Assembly (NCBI GenBank): GCA_930367215.1 | Contig: OV884058.1 | Span: 104,245,802 to 104,309,801 of the forward strand | DNA length: 64,000 bases | Direction of reading: 5' to 3' | DNA from: Pollenia angustigena | Taxonomy: Eukaryota; Arthropoda; Insecta; Diptera; Polleniidae | Shown: positions 52,880-63,259 of the stretch, in pieces | How the letters are laid out: every line of letters begins with the position of its first letter | Position numbering within the stretch: position 1 is the first letter of the stretch | The notes under the pieces: generated by a model | Seen by the model: only the letters and a program-made list of their open reading frames with translations | Databases searched by the model: none | Told to the model about the DNA's origin: nothing | Position numbers and translations under genes: made by a program

Positions 52880-54440
52880 TGTGCGTTGTATTCAGCATAT
52901 TATCGTAAAAATTTTCCCATAAGCTGAGTTGCTGCGTTTTTGATGTTACAAGTTCCCCTACGTCATTCTTCAGGGGTCTGCCAGACGAAAATTTTCTATT
53001 AGTTAACTTGTTCACAGCGAGGTATAGGTCTCTCGTGCGATGGGTTGCTGCTGCTGCTTGTAGTTCGTTTGCTATATTGTTGACCTAATTCCGCTTATCA
53101 CATCTCGCATAACGTTTAACATCTCGGTTAATTCGGTTATACGTTTCCTGATGTTTAATTTTATTCGAGCGAGTTTTGCTCGAGTTAAGGGCAGCTTTGG
53201 CCTCCTTTCTGTCCTGAATTAATTTCCATGTGATATCGCTAATCCATTCCTTTCGGGTGTTGTTTTTGAAACCAAGGTGATGTTCTGCAGCTTTGATAAA
53301 TATATCTTTGATTTCTGGCCACGTACGTTGTTATTTATTACATAAGTTTTTAATTCGTTGGTGAAAGCGTTGGAAATTACCTAATTTTTTAGCTGCGCCA
53401 CGTTAAATTTCCTTTGTGTCACGAGAGAATTATTTTTGATGGCAGCGATTTTAACGCGTATATGAGCGATTAGAAGATGGTGATCACTGCCCATATCAGC
53501 ACCACGTTTGTTTCGCACATCTAGCAGCGATCCTCTCCATTTCTTGCTGATAATGATGTGGTCTATCTGGTTTTCGGTCACCCTATCAGGAGATATCCAG
53601 GTAACTTTATGAATCCTCGAATGGGGAAATAGAAGCATCTTACCGTTTTCAGTCAGACGCCCTAATCCATGTCTTCCCATGGTGCTCTCTGCTGTTGAGT
53701 TATCGGGTCCCAATTGTGCATTGAAATCGCCCATCATAATTTTAATATCACCCTTGGCTACGGTTGCGAGTACGCTGTCGAGATGATTATAAAACGCTTC
53801 TTTCACCGACTTTACAGATGTATCCGTAGGGGCGTAGCACTGTATCAGAGTGATATTTCGAGCATGGCCACGCACTCTGGCGGTGATAATTCTATCTGAG
53901 TGTGGGTTTCAGTCCATAAGCGCATGTTTGGCCTGCTTAGAAAGAACAATTCAAACTCCACTGGATCGAGAAGCTCATTCGATGGTTTACCAGAGAAGAG
54001 AATGGTGAGGCCATTTGATGTTGTGAATTCCCCTGACTCACACCATCTGATTTCACAGAGCCCTAGAACGGTAAGTTTGTAAGTTACAAACTCTTTGCAT
54101 AGCTGTGCAAGCCGTGATGGCTCCAGTAGGGTACGCATGTTCCATGTTCCAATTCTAATCCTTGTTTTCATGCCAAATTCCGTCATCTTTATATCGGGTT
54201 CATTAGTTTTCTTTCTTGTGTTGGTTTCGGTAATAAGAGTTATTTAAGACGTACAGCTTATTAGGCTATAGCGTCCGATCCTGGTGTTGGGGCTGCCAAC
54301 ATCGCCACCAGGCGTGCAAAGTGAGTGCCGGGATTAGCCGTGCAATTAAGGTTATACCGCCCATGGTCGGTTGTCAGAGCCTCGTTAGCGTAACAGGGGA
54401 CACCAAGCCCGTAAAGGACAGTGGGTGATGTTGACTTTTG
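52880..54440 (-). mobile_element. RTE-type LINE, 5' end region, 3'-deleted
   Basis: On the minus strand a GC-richer 5' leader (54440-54190; CCCCTGTTACGCTAACGAGG, GGCTAATCCCGGCACTCAC) leads into an endonuclease reading frame (54186-53381) and then a decayed linker region (53380-52880) full of stops. The RT is absent. The leader and endonuclease type match RTE-like LINEs. Because LINEs usually lose the 5' end, a copy that keeps 5' and lacks 3' implies a later deletion. Confidence 0.65.
53381..54186 (-). pseudogene. RTE-type LINE endonuclease domain
   Basis: Two overlapping frames make one APE-like endonuclease. Frame 1 (54186-53845) reads RIGTWNMRTLLEPSRLAQL and VLGLCEIRWCESG, with the catalytic Glu. 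After a frameshift near 53900, frame 2 (53875-53381) reads NITLIQCYAPTDTS, IMMGDFNAQLG and QIDHIIISKKWRGSLLDVRN, and ends with the catalytic GSDHHLLIAHIRVK. Catalytic residues are all present. Substitutions such as the PFELFFLSRPN-type sequence mark damage around the frameshift. The nearest relatives I know are the endonuclease domains of RTE/BovB-type elements and the host-annotated CFDP2-like proteins derived from them. Confidence 0.75.
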
Positions 54441-54740
54441 GAAAGGATTGGCTATGTGAAAAAGTACGTGACTTGTGAACGCATCACTTTCCCATTAGTC
54501 GTATATGTATGTGTATATTCTTTCAAAAAGTAAAAACTTTTGTGTTGAACTCATTAAATGAAATCATCGTTTATTAAAAGAATCCCGGAATTCCCGGAAT
54601 AGGATTTTTTTTTACTCCGGGAAATTAGAAACCCTGTTCTCAAAATAAAATAGATTTTACTTTACATACTTTTAAAGATTCATATACTACGGCGGGAAAG
54701 CTTTAATAGATTTTTTTTTTAAGATATGTATACAAAAGTT

Positions 54741-55134
54741 AACAAGAAGGTTATATTCGGCAATGCCGAATCTATGATACCCGCCACCAAATAAACCGAC
54801 GGAATATTATAAAACACAAAGGGAAACAGTTTGGCTATAATATTTTTGAAGACAAATTACACTGGTCTGAAGCAATAATCGCTCTTAAATAAAAATATGT
54901 GGACTATAAAGATTTTAACGCGCTTAATTTAAATACGGTTTTAGTTTTTTTTCTATCGGGTTTAGATACTGGTACATTTCATTATAACCTGCGAAAGATT
55001 CATCCGATTTTGACCAAAACACCAACCAATAATTAGGAATAAAATTTTTTTGAGTCATCCAAATACCATTTTTATAATATAATTTTTTTCACGCAAAATT
55101 CATACGAATTTTTTGTTTTCAAAAATTCATAACA
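54741..55134. repeat. Dispersed fly repeat with TTCGGCAATGCCGAA hairpin
   Basis: ACAAGAAGGTTATATTCGGC then a 15-bp palindrome and TCTATGATACCCGCCACC resemble repeats widespread in flies. It is immediately followed by repeat E. No coding capacity. Confidence 0.5.
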
Positions 55135-55142
55135 ACCATATG

Positions 55143-55762
55143 ATACCCTACACCACAGTATTTAAAACACATCATGCTTATGTGTCCATGTAAATATGGA
55201 TTTATCTATGTTTATAAACTTCATGAAAATCGGTTTGAAGATTTGTGAGAGTCAGAAATTGCACCCTACCTCCGCTTGTGGTCCTATTTTTGAAAAACCG
55301 TATAGCTAATGTGTCCCTATAGATATGGATCTATCTATGTTTTAAATTTCATTAAAATCGGTTTGAGAGGCAGAAATTGCCCCTATCTCCCCTTGTGGTC
55401 CTTTTTTTTTTAACGCATACATTTTGTGTCCATATAGATATGGTTCTATCTATGTTTTAAGTGTCATTGAAATCGGTTCGATAGTTTCTGAGAGGAAGAA
55501 ATTTCCCCCTATCTTCCCTCGTGGCTTGGTCCTTGTGCCAATAAGAACCTATGACCCAAATTTTATCAAATTATCTCCAAAATTTCGACCTGTACTTTGC
55601 GCACAAGGTTACATGGACAGCCAGCCAACCAGGTGGACGGACATCGTTAGTTCGGCTCAGAAAGTGATTCTGAGTAGATCGGCATACTTTAAGGTGGGTC
55701 TAGGACCACTATTTTAACAGCACAAATGCATAATACACTATCCACTATTGTGGTGTGGGTAT
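55143..55762. mobile_element. Dispersed element E, 620 bp
   Basis: Ends ATACCCTACACCACAGTA and, inverted, ATACCCACACCACAATAG. Inside are tandem near-copies of a ~110-bp unit (TATGGATCTATCTATG, AAAATCGGTTTGA, GAGGCAGAAATTGCCCC). A truncated copy is at 16481-16860. The frame at 55424-55717 is unremarkable. Confidence 0.65.
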
Positions 55763-55811
55763 AAAAATTATAAGCAGAAAAATTTTTAAATTTTTATCAT
55801 TTATCAGAAAG

Positions 55812-55907
55812 CCAGGGGCCTAATTGCCGCATTCAATATCGATCGAAATTCCCACTTAAATTTAGTTCTAATTTCGATCGATATCAAAGGCCGTAATTTG
55901 GCCCCAG
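55812..55907. repeat. 96-bp hairpin MITE
   Basis: CCAGGGGCCTAATTGCCGC and ATATCGATCGAAATT on the left face their complements on the right with a few mismatches. Ends are CCAGGGGCC / GGCCCCAGG. Confidence 0.75.
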
Positions 55908-56076
55908 GTATATAACGAATAAAATAAGTACTACTAAGTGAAGACATATATATATAAAATGTATTAAGATAACCATATTATTTTGGGCAAAATATTAGTC
56001 ATGGCCCATAAAAAAATCTGAGCTAGATAGAAACTAGAAATGAATTTGAGTTAAAGACGCGAAAATCTTTTATTTA

Positions 56077-56885
56077 AGGCTAGTTTACACGGTAATACAA
56101 TGTATTTCAACATTGTAAAAAATTATGTAGAATTAGAAAAATCTTTTCATGTAAAAGCAAAATGCATTAAGAAAGAAAACGAATACAAAATCTGACAAGC
56201 GGTCGGTAAATGTTTTTTTTTTTTTTCTAAAGGCTACCTTACACTTTTATACTTTGTATTAAAACTAACAAAAACTCAAGTAATATGTAAAAGTCTGATA
56301 GTGTGAATACATGTGTGATGAAAATGACAAGTATTATGAAAAAAAGTTTGACATCCCATACGACTTCATCGTTTTTTGAAAAATTTCTAAACAATAATAC
56401 TTTTCATTGTTTCAGGGTTGCATTTTATTTCATGTGTGAGTGTTTATAATTTGTGTGATGGTGTGAACACAAACTGTCATGTTAAATTAGATTTTTTGAC
56501 ACTCGCGACAAAACTCATTAGATTTTTATCTCACAAAGTATTATGGAATACGAAAGACTTGTGAGATAGTGTAATCTAGCCTTAAACTATTTTAGAAACT
56601 TATGTATTCTCATCACACCAGAGGTGTATTTTTACAGCATATATTGAAGGTGGTAACATTTTTATACAGTTAAAATCAACTTAGGAAATTTTCATGTTGT
56701 TTTTGTAAAAATTTTAAAACTTTAACCATTTGCTTTTTTTTAATATTTTTGATTTTACTTATAACATGCGTGTACAAATCAAATATACATACTTCAACAG
56801 ACTTATATTTTTCTTTTAAACACGGAGAGAGAATTTCATATTATTACAAAGTCATAATACATTGTATTATCGTGTAAACTGGCCT
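56077..56885. mobile_element. PIF/Harbinger-like MITE, TTA target
   Basis: Termini AGGCTAGTTTACACG and inverse AGGCCAGTTTACACG, TTA on both sides (56074-56076, 56886-56888). TTA/TAA three-base targets are typical of PIF/Harbinger. It contains the element at 56231-56582. Confidence 0.7.
56231..56582. mobile_element. PIF/Harbinger-like MITE nested in another, TAA target
   Basis: Termini AGGCTACCTTACACT and inverse AGGCTAGATTACACT, flanked by TAA (56228-56230, 56583-56585). A paralogue lacking both ends lies inverted at 57491-58008. No coding capacity. Confidence 0.7.
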
Positions 56886-57490
56886 TTAGTATGTGCATGT
56901 TTGCCTTTTCACTGCAAAGGTTGTTGTAGTTAAGTCGTTAAAATATGTCTAAATCTTTGTTTAAAAGTGTTCTGTTTATTCAAATTTAGTAATTGTTGGC
57001 ATCCCAATAAACAATTTTGCTGTTAATCAAGTGCAAAACAATTGGTATTCAAGTTCGAATTTCAAGTTATACTTTTGTTACACTTTATTTCAATAGCAAT
57101 CTCCAGTAAAAAGGGAATTTGAAATCAAATAAATATTAGTAAAATATTTTGAAACTTGAATAGCATTTAAAAATACGTTTGAACGCATGCTTCTTTACAG
57201 TTAAATTTAAAGCACTTGAAATTTTATTTTTCAGTGCTTATTGGGACTGTATAGATTAGCCCATTTAAAATATGTATCATAGTTCTGGCAATTAAAAAAG
57301 AGTTGGTTTTGAAATCCGCTATACATATAGAAGATAAAAATAGACTCAAGAACCTTGTGGATTCTAAAATTAATTATTATGTCGGCCTAATAATGGCGTT
57401 GTCTAGCCAGAGATGTTTTGAATGTTAAATAGTGCAAATGGTAACCGTGGAAGAACTTTAAAAAATGCTGTGTTTGAATTGGTTTTTTTT

Positions 57491-58008
57491 ACAAGTCTTA
57501 CGTAATCCATAATACTTTGTGAGATAGAAATCTAATGACTTTTGTTGCGACTGTCAAAAAATCTAATTTAACGTGACAGTTTGTGTTCACACCATCACAC
57601 AAAGTATAAACACTCACACATGAAATAAAATGCAACCCTGATCCAATGAAAAGTATTATTGCAAGGCGAATTCATGCAAACGGTGGTGTCGATACTACAA
57701 CAATTAACAACACCAAAAACACAACAATGTATTTTGTTGCTGCTTTCGTTGGCCGATAAGTCAAAAACACAAGTAACTTTTGACATTCCTCTCTCTTATT
57801 TAAAAATAAAAGTAGCAAAGCTGTGTTTTCAACGCCACCTGAAAGTCAATTCGCCTTGGTATTATTGTTTAGAAATTTTTCAAAAAACGATGACGTATGG
57901 GATGTCAAACTTTTTTCATAATACTTGTCATTTTCATCACACATGCATTCACACTATCAGACTTATGCATATAACTTGAGTTTTTGTCATGTATTAATAC
58001 AAAGTATG
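57491..58008 (-). mobile_element. End-truncated copy of the 56231 MITE
   Basis: Inverse of 56240-56570 (CATAATACTTTGTGAGATAG, TTTGTGTTCACACCATCACA, GATGTCAAACTTTTTTCATA, CATTTTCATCACACATG). It is interrupted by the 197-bp insert at 57662-57858; the uninterrupted paralogue gives the empty site. Confidence 0.75.
57662..57858. mobile_element. 197-bp MITE with 9-bp TSD
   Basis: Termini CAAGGCGAATT and inverse, flanked by the perfect 9-bp repeat GTATTATTG (57653-57661, 57859-57867). The paralogous sequence at 56231-56582 contains a single AATAATACTTTTCATTG at this point, confirming the insertion. The frames at 57595-57979 run across it and are artefacts. A 9-bp duplication suggests a Mutator/FB-type integrase, though the termini do not resemble the Foldback family. 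Confidence 0.85.
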
Positions 58009-58134
58009 ATATAATATCGTTTATTAAGTGAAATTTTCATAGAAAACTTGTTTTGTAATTAAATTAAAAATGTTTCTATAAATACAATACAAGTGTCTAC
58101 AATAAAAAGTTTAATTCTGTGTTTTTATTTTTAA

Positions 58135-58690
58135 TTTCAGATTTAAAATATTTGTGCTGCTGGATAAATGAAAACATGGAATACAACAAGGAAATAAAAT
58201 GTCGAATCGAAACAGCGAGGACCTTATTTCTCAAATTAAAAAAAAAAAAATATTTTCAAGTCAGGAGACAGATATCAAACTCAAACTAAGATTTCTCAAA
58301 TGCTATGTTTTGCCCGTTATTTTATACGGTCCGGAAGCTTGGAACTTAAAAATTTTAAATATAAATCATATTGATGCATTTAAAATGTGGGGCTAAAGTA
58401 AAATTCAGAAAAAAAGTTGAAATGATCGAGTCTCAAGACAAGAAGTATTGAATTTTCTTTAATATGGAACGTGAACTCCTCTCGATAATTATCAGCTTAT
58501 CTAGGGCATATAATAAAATGTGAAAAATATGAGCTGCTGCAACTTATCATTTAAGGAAGAAAAGGCCTTTGGCAGAAGTAGATATTTTTTCATAGTAATA
58601 TTAGACATTGGACATGTCTGATATCCATTGGCAACCTTATTCACACTGCTAGATGTCGTAAAACGTTTAATAATATATAATGAATAACGT
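58135..58690 (+). pseudogene. RTE-type LINE ORF C-terminal region
   Basis: Translation gives KYLCCWINENMEYNKEIKC and RIETARTLFLKLK in one frame. After a frameshift in the A13 run (58238-58250) comes FSSQETDIKLKLRFLKCYVL, LPVILYGPEAW and HIDAFKMWG. It continues after breaks as LGHIIKCEKYELLQLII (58503 on) and IRHWTCLISIGNLIHTA. This order is the C-terminal portion of insect RTE-type endonuclease/reverse transcriptase ORFs. Several stops and frameshifts make it dead. RT catalytic motifs lie upstream of the preserved part. Confidence 0.75.
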
Positions 58691-59067
58691 ATTGTAACAA
58701 TAAATTGCATGTTACCGCTTAATTCCCATTATGGATATGCAAATATCTAAAAGAAAAACTAACGGAAATTTTAGGTGAAATAAGCCAAAACTTTCTTAAA
58801 TAAGAATTAAGTAACAATATTATATGTTATATTAAGGATTAAATATTTAATACATTCACAATATGAAGACAGGTTAAAATTTGTTTTATTTAAACATTTA
58901 TCGAATTGAACTTATTAGATAGAAGTATTAAAGTTGGTATTCTAAAAGACGTTTGAATTCGCATTCGAATTAAATTTCAAATCACGGCAACAACACTGGT
59001 CAAAAATAACAAATAAACGTCCTATTTAATATAAAAAAATTGTGTGGTCTTAATTACAATATATGTA
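58691..59067. other. AT-rich DNA, no feature seen
   Basis: Nothing I can support. Confidence 0.45.
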
Positions 59068-59495
59068 CATTAGGGGTATAACTTTTTCACACTTTTTGCG
59101 AATATCAAAAACGGCATGGTATAGTCGTGTAGAACATTAAAAATTATGATAATTTTTTCGGATTGTTAAAAAAGTTCACGCAAGGATCGGGTTGAAGTTT
59201 GAAAACAGCCTTTTTTATCTTACGAAAATCTTAAAAAATATTCACCTGATATTTGTATATATTCCTAAACGTATAACTTAAATGCTATTTTGTAATTTAT
59301 CCACTGCTTTAGATTGACAAATTTTTCTACGGTTAACATTTCATCGCGGTTCAAAATTTCATGGAAGGTTTTAGATATTTGCTTCCCTGCGTGAGGTTTT
59401 TTTTTGCAAAACGATGGAAGACAGGTGTTTTCATTACTAAAACATAACTGGCCACTCTGTGGTACTATACCAAAAATTTGGTTATTGCCCTAATG
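59068..59495. mobile_element. TA-flanked MITE, CATTAGGG ends
   Basis: Termini CATTAGGGGTATAAC and inverse CATTAGGGCAATAAC, flanked by TA (59066-59067, 59496-59497). No coding capacity. Fits Tc1/mariner-type targeting. A possible related single end, CATTAGGGTGGCC, is at 62876. Confidence 0.7.
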
Positions 59496-59519
59496 TACAT
59501 AAGGTATTGTTCGAAACTT

Positions 59520-59884
59520 CCTTGCAAATAAGCGTGTAAAGAGTACTCCACAAGGGACCAGGACTAGTCCAAAACTAACACAAACGTATGGAAAAAACCT
59601 GGTCTATTTAACATTACGATGTCCTAGGAGAAGACTATATAACCCACCTTTGGACCACTAAGGAGTAGTTTTAAAACTACTCCATGGTATACTCAGGAGG
59701 ATTAGTTTTGAAGTCGTTTAAAATCGAAAGCATGTCGTTAAAAAACGAAGACAAACACTTTTTATCACTACACTACAAACACTTTTTAACAATGACATGG
59801 TCCATGCTTGCATTACATCGGACCAGTGCATGGAGCAGTCCATTTTATCAAAACGGATCAGGTGGTCCAATTTTATTTGCAGGG
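59520..59884 (+). mobile_element. MITE family D, fourth copy
   Basis: Starts CCTTGCAAATAAG and ends TTTTATTTGCAGGG, with the same interior as 20070-20377 plus extra sequence around 59650-59720. Orientation like the 20070 copy. Confidence 0.7.
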
Positions 59885-60040
59885 TTAAACAACTTTTCTA
59901 ACATTATAATAAAAGTAATTTCAATTTTTGGGAATACAAAATTTTAATTTCAAACGATTTTGTTATTCGTGCTTAATTCCCAGTTTTTATTATTGATAAA
60001 AACACTTGAAATTTATTGTTGATGGGATAAGCTATTCCTA

Positions 60041-60970
60041 CACTGAAAGAAAAATGCTTCATATATTTAATGAATCATTTTCATCAAAAAGTTTTCCGTG
60101 GGTAAATGAAAATTTTCATTGTCTAAATGGAATTTCATAGGTTTGATGAAGTATTTTCGTTAAAATCGCTGCATTAGATTTCGTAATTACGTTAAAAATT
60201 TTCATTGGATATATGAAAACTTAAGTTTGTCCAAGTTAAACAAAAAATTTTAATTGGGAACTTAAAAAAACAATATACAAACATAACTATATTCATAAAT
60301 TAATACAAAATTATAGTTTCCTTAAAAAAATGTTTAATTTTTAATTAAAAAATGTAAGATTTAATAATTTCATGCATCGAATGTTACATGTATGCCATTA
60401 AATTTATGAAATCAAAAAATTTTTTTATAAAAGCAACATATTTCAATAATTGCCTTCATAAATTTAAATTTTCATTATGACAGTAAAAATGTCATTATAG
60501 TAATGAAACAAAAACTTTCAATCCACTTTCAATCAACGTTGTTATTGTTATTATGGACAATTTAATCTCATATTTACGGTCTTAATTGAGAAAAAAACAT
60601 AGTTTTTTTATACAAAAACTACACTGCCCCGGTAGACTAGCTGGTAGTGAGCTAGTCTATCAGCACCGAGGTTACATGTTCGAATCCCACCAGAGACAGA
60701 AAAAAAATAAAAATAAAATAAAGTAAAATAAAATAAGAAAAAAGAAAAAAAAATAAATAAAAAAAAAAATACAAAAAAAAAATTTTACTTTATTGAAAGT
60801 ATTCATCCAATGAATAATATTCATGGATCTAATGTAATGTTTCATTAAGTCCTTTTAATGAAACAGGTTTCATTGATCCAACGAAGCGCTGCATAGGTTC
60901 CTTTATAATGCAATTTTTCATGGGATTAATGTCAAAATTCGTTAGTATTGCGAAGAAAATTCTTTCAGTG
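60041..60970. mobile_element. TA-flanked MITE, CACTGAAAGAA ends
   Basis: Termini CACTGAAAGAAAAATGC and inverse CACTGAAAGAATTTTC, flanked by TA (60039-60040, 60971-60972). Interior has many TTTTCATTNNNNNAATGAAA-type inverted blocks. The uninterrupted paralogue at 1339-1340 has a single TA, confirming the target. It holds a SINE at about 60622-60780. Confidence 0.85.
60622..60780 (+). mobile_element. tRNA-derived SINE with A-rich tail
   Basis: CCCCGGTAGACTAGC begins the body; TAGCTGGTAGTGAG matches a Pol III A box and ATGTTCGAATCCC a B box, 45 bp apart. The body ends CACCAGAGACAG and then a long AATAAA/AAAATA tail of about 80 bp. ATACAAAAA at both edges may be the target duplication. It is the better of two copies (other at 23210-23312). 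Confidence 0.65.
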
Positions 60971-61216
60971 TATGCGCATTTCGCTTGTTGCTTAGGCCAG
61001 ATCATCAGGAAACTTCATCCATAAAGATTTTAGAAAAACTAAAGATATTAAACGAAATAAAACTGTAAAACGTATAAGACTTATAGCAACAGTTCTACTT
61101 GTAATAATATCAAAGTTTAAACAAAACACATCAACAATAAACAGTGGGTTTATCTCATTTTACATTACAATTAAGCACGAATAACAAAATCTTTTGAAAT
61201 TATAATAAAAGTCTTA

Positions 61217-62072
61217 AGCTAAGATCCCACTATCGGCTCAAATAGCACAATCTGTGACGATTTTTATCGTGCTATATCGGCGCACATTTAAAAACATTGC
61301 ACAATTTATTCTTGGGTGGTCCCATTATCGTCGCACATTGTGACAATTTTTTTCGGTTCATATCGGCCAAAACTCAATTGCGACAATAATCGGTACAATG
61401 CGGTCACACTATCGTGCTATTTGGGCAATTTAAATCAAATGTTTTTGTTTGTTTTTGTATTTACTTGTTGGCAGACATAATTTTACTTTAAAAATTTGCA
61501 AAATTCTCCGTCCGGATATAAAATTATGTTTCCTAACAATTTTAAATAATATATTTATATATGTATAATAAAAAATATATTCAATTTCATTCAAACTTAC
61601 TGCACTTGTTCTTTTTTTTTGTAATTATGCCAGGGATGGCAACATCGATACAACTTGCGAATTGTTTTCTTTCATTTAGTAGTACAAATGTACTAATTAA
61701 CGTTTCAATACATAAATAATAGATAAAACAAATGTAATTTTGGTACAATTAAGCTCAAAAAAGTAAAATTTTAGTAGCCAGTTTGTGCAATTTAAAAATT
61801 TCGTTTTGCCATCCCTTGTATCGGCGCTGATTGGCGACTGTGATCGGCACACAAGTGGCCGATAAAAATCGGTACATAATAAACAATTTGATTTCTCCAC
61901 ATGTGCAAAATAGTGTTCACATTATCGGCGCATCTAGGTTTATTTTGATTGTCCACAGTCAGCACAATTTCGGCACAGATTGTCGCATATTGAAACATTT
62001 TGACCGTTCACACTATCGGCACATGAAATACGCCAAAAATTGGTACATTGCGCCGATAGTGGGATCTTAGCT
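61217..62072. mobile_element. PIF/Harbinger-like MITE with subterminal repeats
   Basis: Termini AGCTAAGATCCCACTATCGG and inverse, flanked by TTA (61214-61216, 62073-62075). The motif TATCGGCNCA recurs many times in both orientations in the subterminal regions, as in transposase-binding arrays. Frames at 61697-62070 are inside it and not genes. Confidence 0.8.
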
Positions 62073-62269
62073 TTACATTTTATTTTTTTTAGTAGAATTA
62101 ATAAAATTAACACACTTAATTTTTATTATATTATGCAACTGTTAGAAAAGAGTTACATACAACAAAAATTTAATTTTATTCCCTTGCAAGAAATAAACAA
62201 GTATAAATTAAGTCAACTCTATAAATAACTGCTCGAAACTTAAGCAACTTTCAGTACTTTGTATAATAG

Positions 62270-62775
62270 CCTTGGTTTCCTATGACCTCCGCACAGCGTT
62301 TTTACATAGTTTCAATAAGATTTGTTGAAATTGTGGATGACATTGATTCCCACACTAATTTTAAGCAATCCAACAGCTCCTGCTTATTTTTAAAACGCCC
62401 AGCTCCCACCGGCGCTTCAGAATGCCGAAAATGTTCTCTATGGGATTTAAGTTTGGTGATTGATAATTAAAGTTTGATTAGTTTTGGCGAGTGTTTTTGG
62501 TCATTGTCATACGGAAACACCAATAGAAGTGGCATTTCCCATTTGGCCCATTGAAGAACGTAATTGGCTAACAAGTCCCTAGAAAGGAAACGGTCTATTT
62601 TTGTATGTATTTCAACAAAAGAACTAACTCCACTCATAAAAAAAACGGGTCCAAGGCATTACATTTCCGCTTCCAATGTTTATTATGCCTTTACAATAAG
62701 TGTAAGTCTTGTCGCTAAATAAAACAGTTGTCCATTTGGCCACAGTCCAATTCGAGGAAGCTTTTTTAATATGCA
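62270..62775 (-). pseudogene. Tc1-type transposase remnant
   Basis: On the minus strand the translation shows VLFSDKTYTY (first catalytic Asp, 62711-62716), NIGSGNVMPW (the Tc1 GGSVMVW-like motif), PYDNDQKHSP (second Asp, about 62490-62510), and in another frame SPNLNPIENIFGILKRRWEL (catalytic Glu at about 62438) ending RCAEVIGNQG. The spacing between the second Asp and the Glu is about 23 codons instead of 34, and the frame differs, so there is a deletion plus frameshift. Tc1 enzymes cut and paste DNA at TA sites; this one is inactive. Confidence 0.75.
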
Positions 62776-63259
62776 ATATGAAATTTATTAAAAATAATTA
62801 TAATAATAATATAAGGCTTTGATTACTTTATCAAAACAAGTTGCTTAGGTTTCTAACAATACTGTATGTATACACATTAGGGTGGCCGTTAAAATTAAAA
62901 GCTAGATTTCTTTAATTCTCACTCGCCAATTTGGTGGGTGTTGATAAAAAACAACGCCCGCCAAAGTTTGAAAAAAATTACATTTTACATGAAATCTGAC
63001 TTTTGTGTTTCATAACTTAGATAATAAAAATCTAGAAAAGTTGTTAACAAGTTTTTCCTTGATCTCTTATTTAACAAAATAAACAAAAATATATCGAATA
63101 AATCTCTAAAAAAAATCAAATTTTCAATTTATTAAAAAAACGCATTTTCTATAAATCACGTACCTTTAATTTTGTTTTCAACATTTTTAATATTTAGTTT
63201 TAATAATAACACTATGCTAGTTGAAAAAACCGACCAGCCGGGCACCTGGAGTTTTCAGC
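62776..63259. other. AT-rich DNA, one possible TIR end
   Basis: CATTAGGGTGGCCGTT at 62876 looks like a terminus, preceded by TACA. No other feature seen. Confidence 0.35.

Larger units (their letters stand above)
59948..61199. mobile_element. Repeat B as TIR element, copy 2, split by MITE
   Basis: Left end TTTCAAACGATTTTGTTATT with CGTGCTTAATT; right end inverse, ending ATCTTTTGAAAT. The ends are about 33 bp long. Interior matches 1148-1420 inverted. It is interrupted by 60041-60970. No transposase. Confidence 0.65.

Noticed and set aside
57659..57979. 106-codon ORF
   Set aside because: It crosses the border of a 197-bp MITE with a target duplication, so it arose by insertion.
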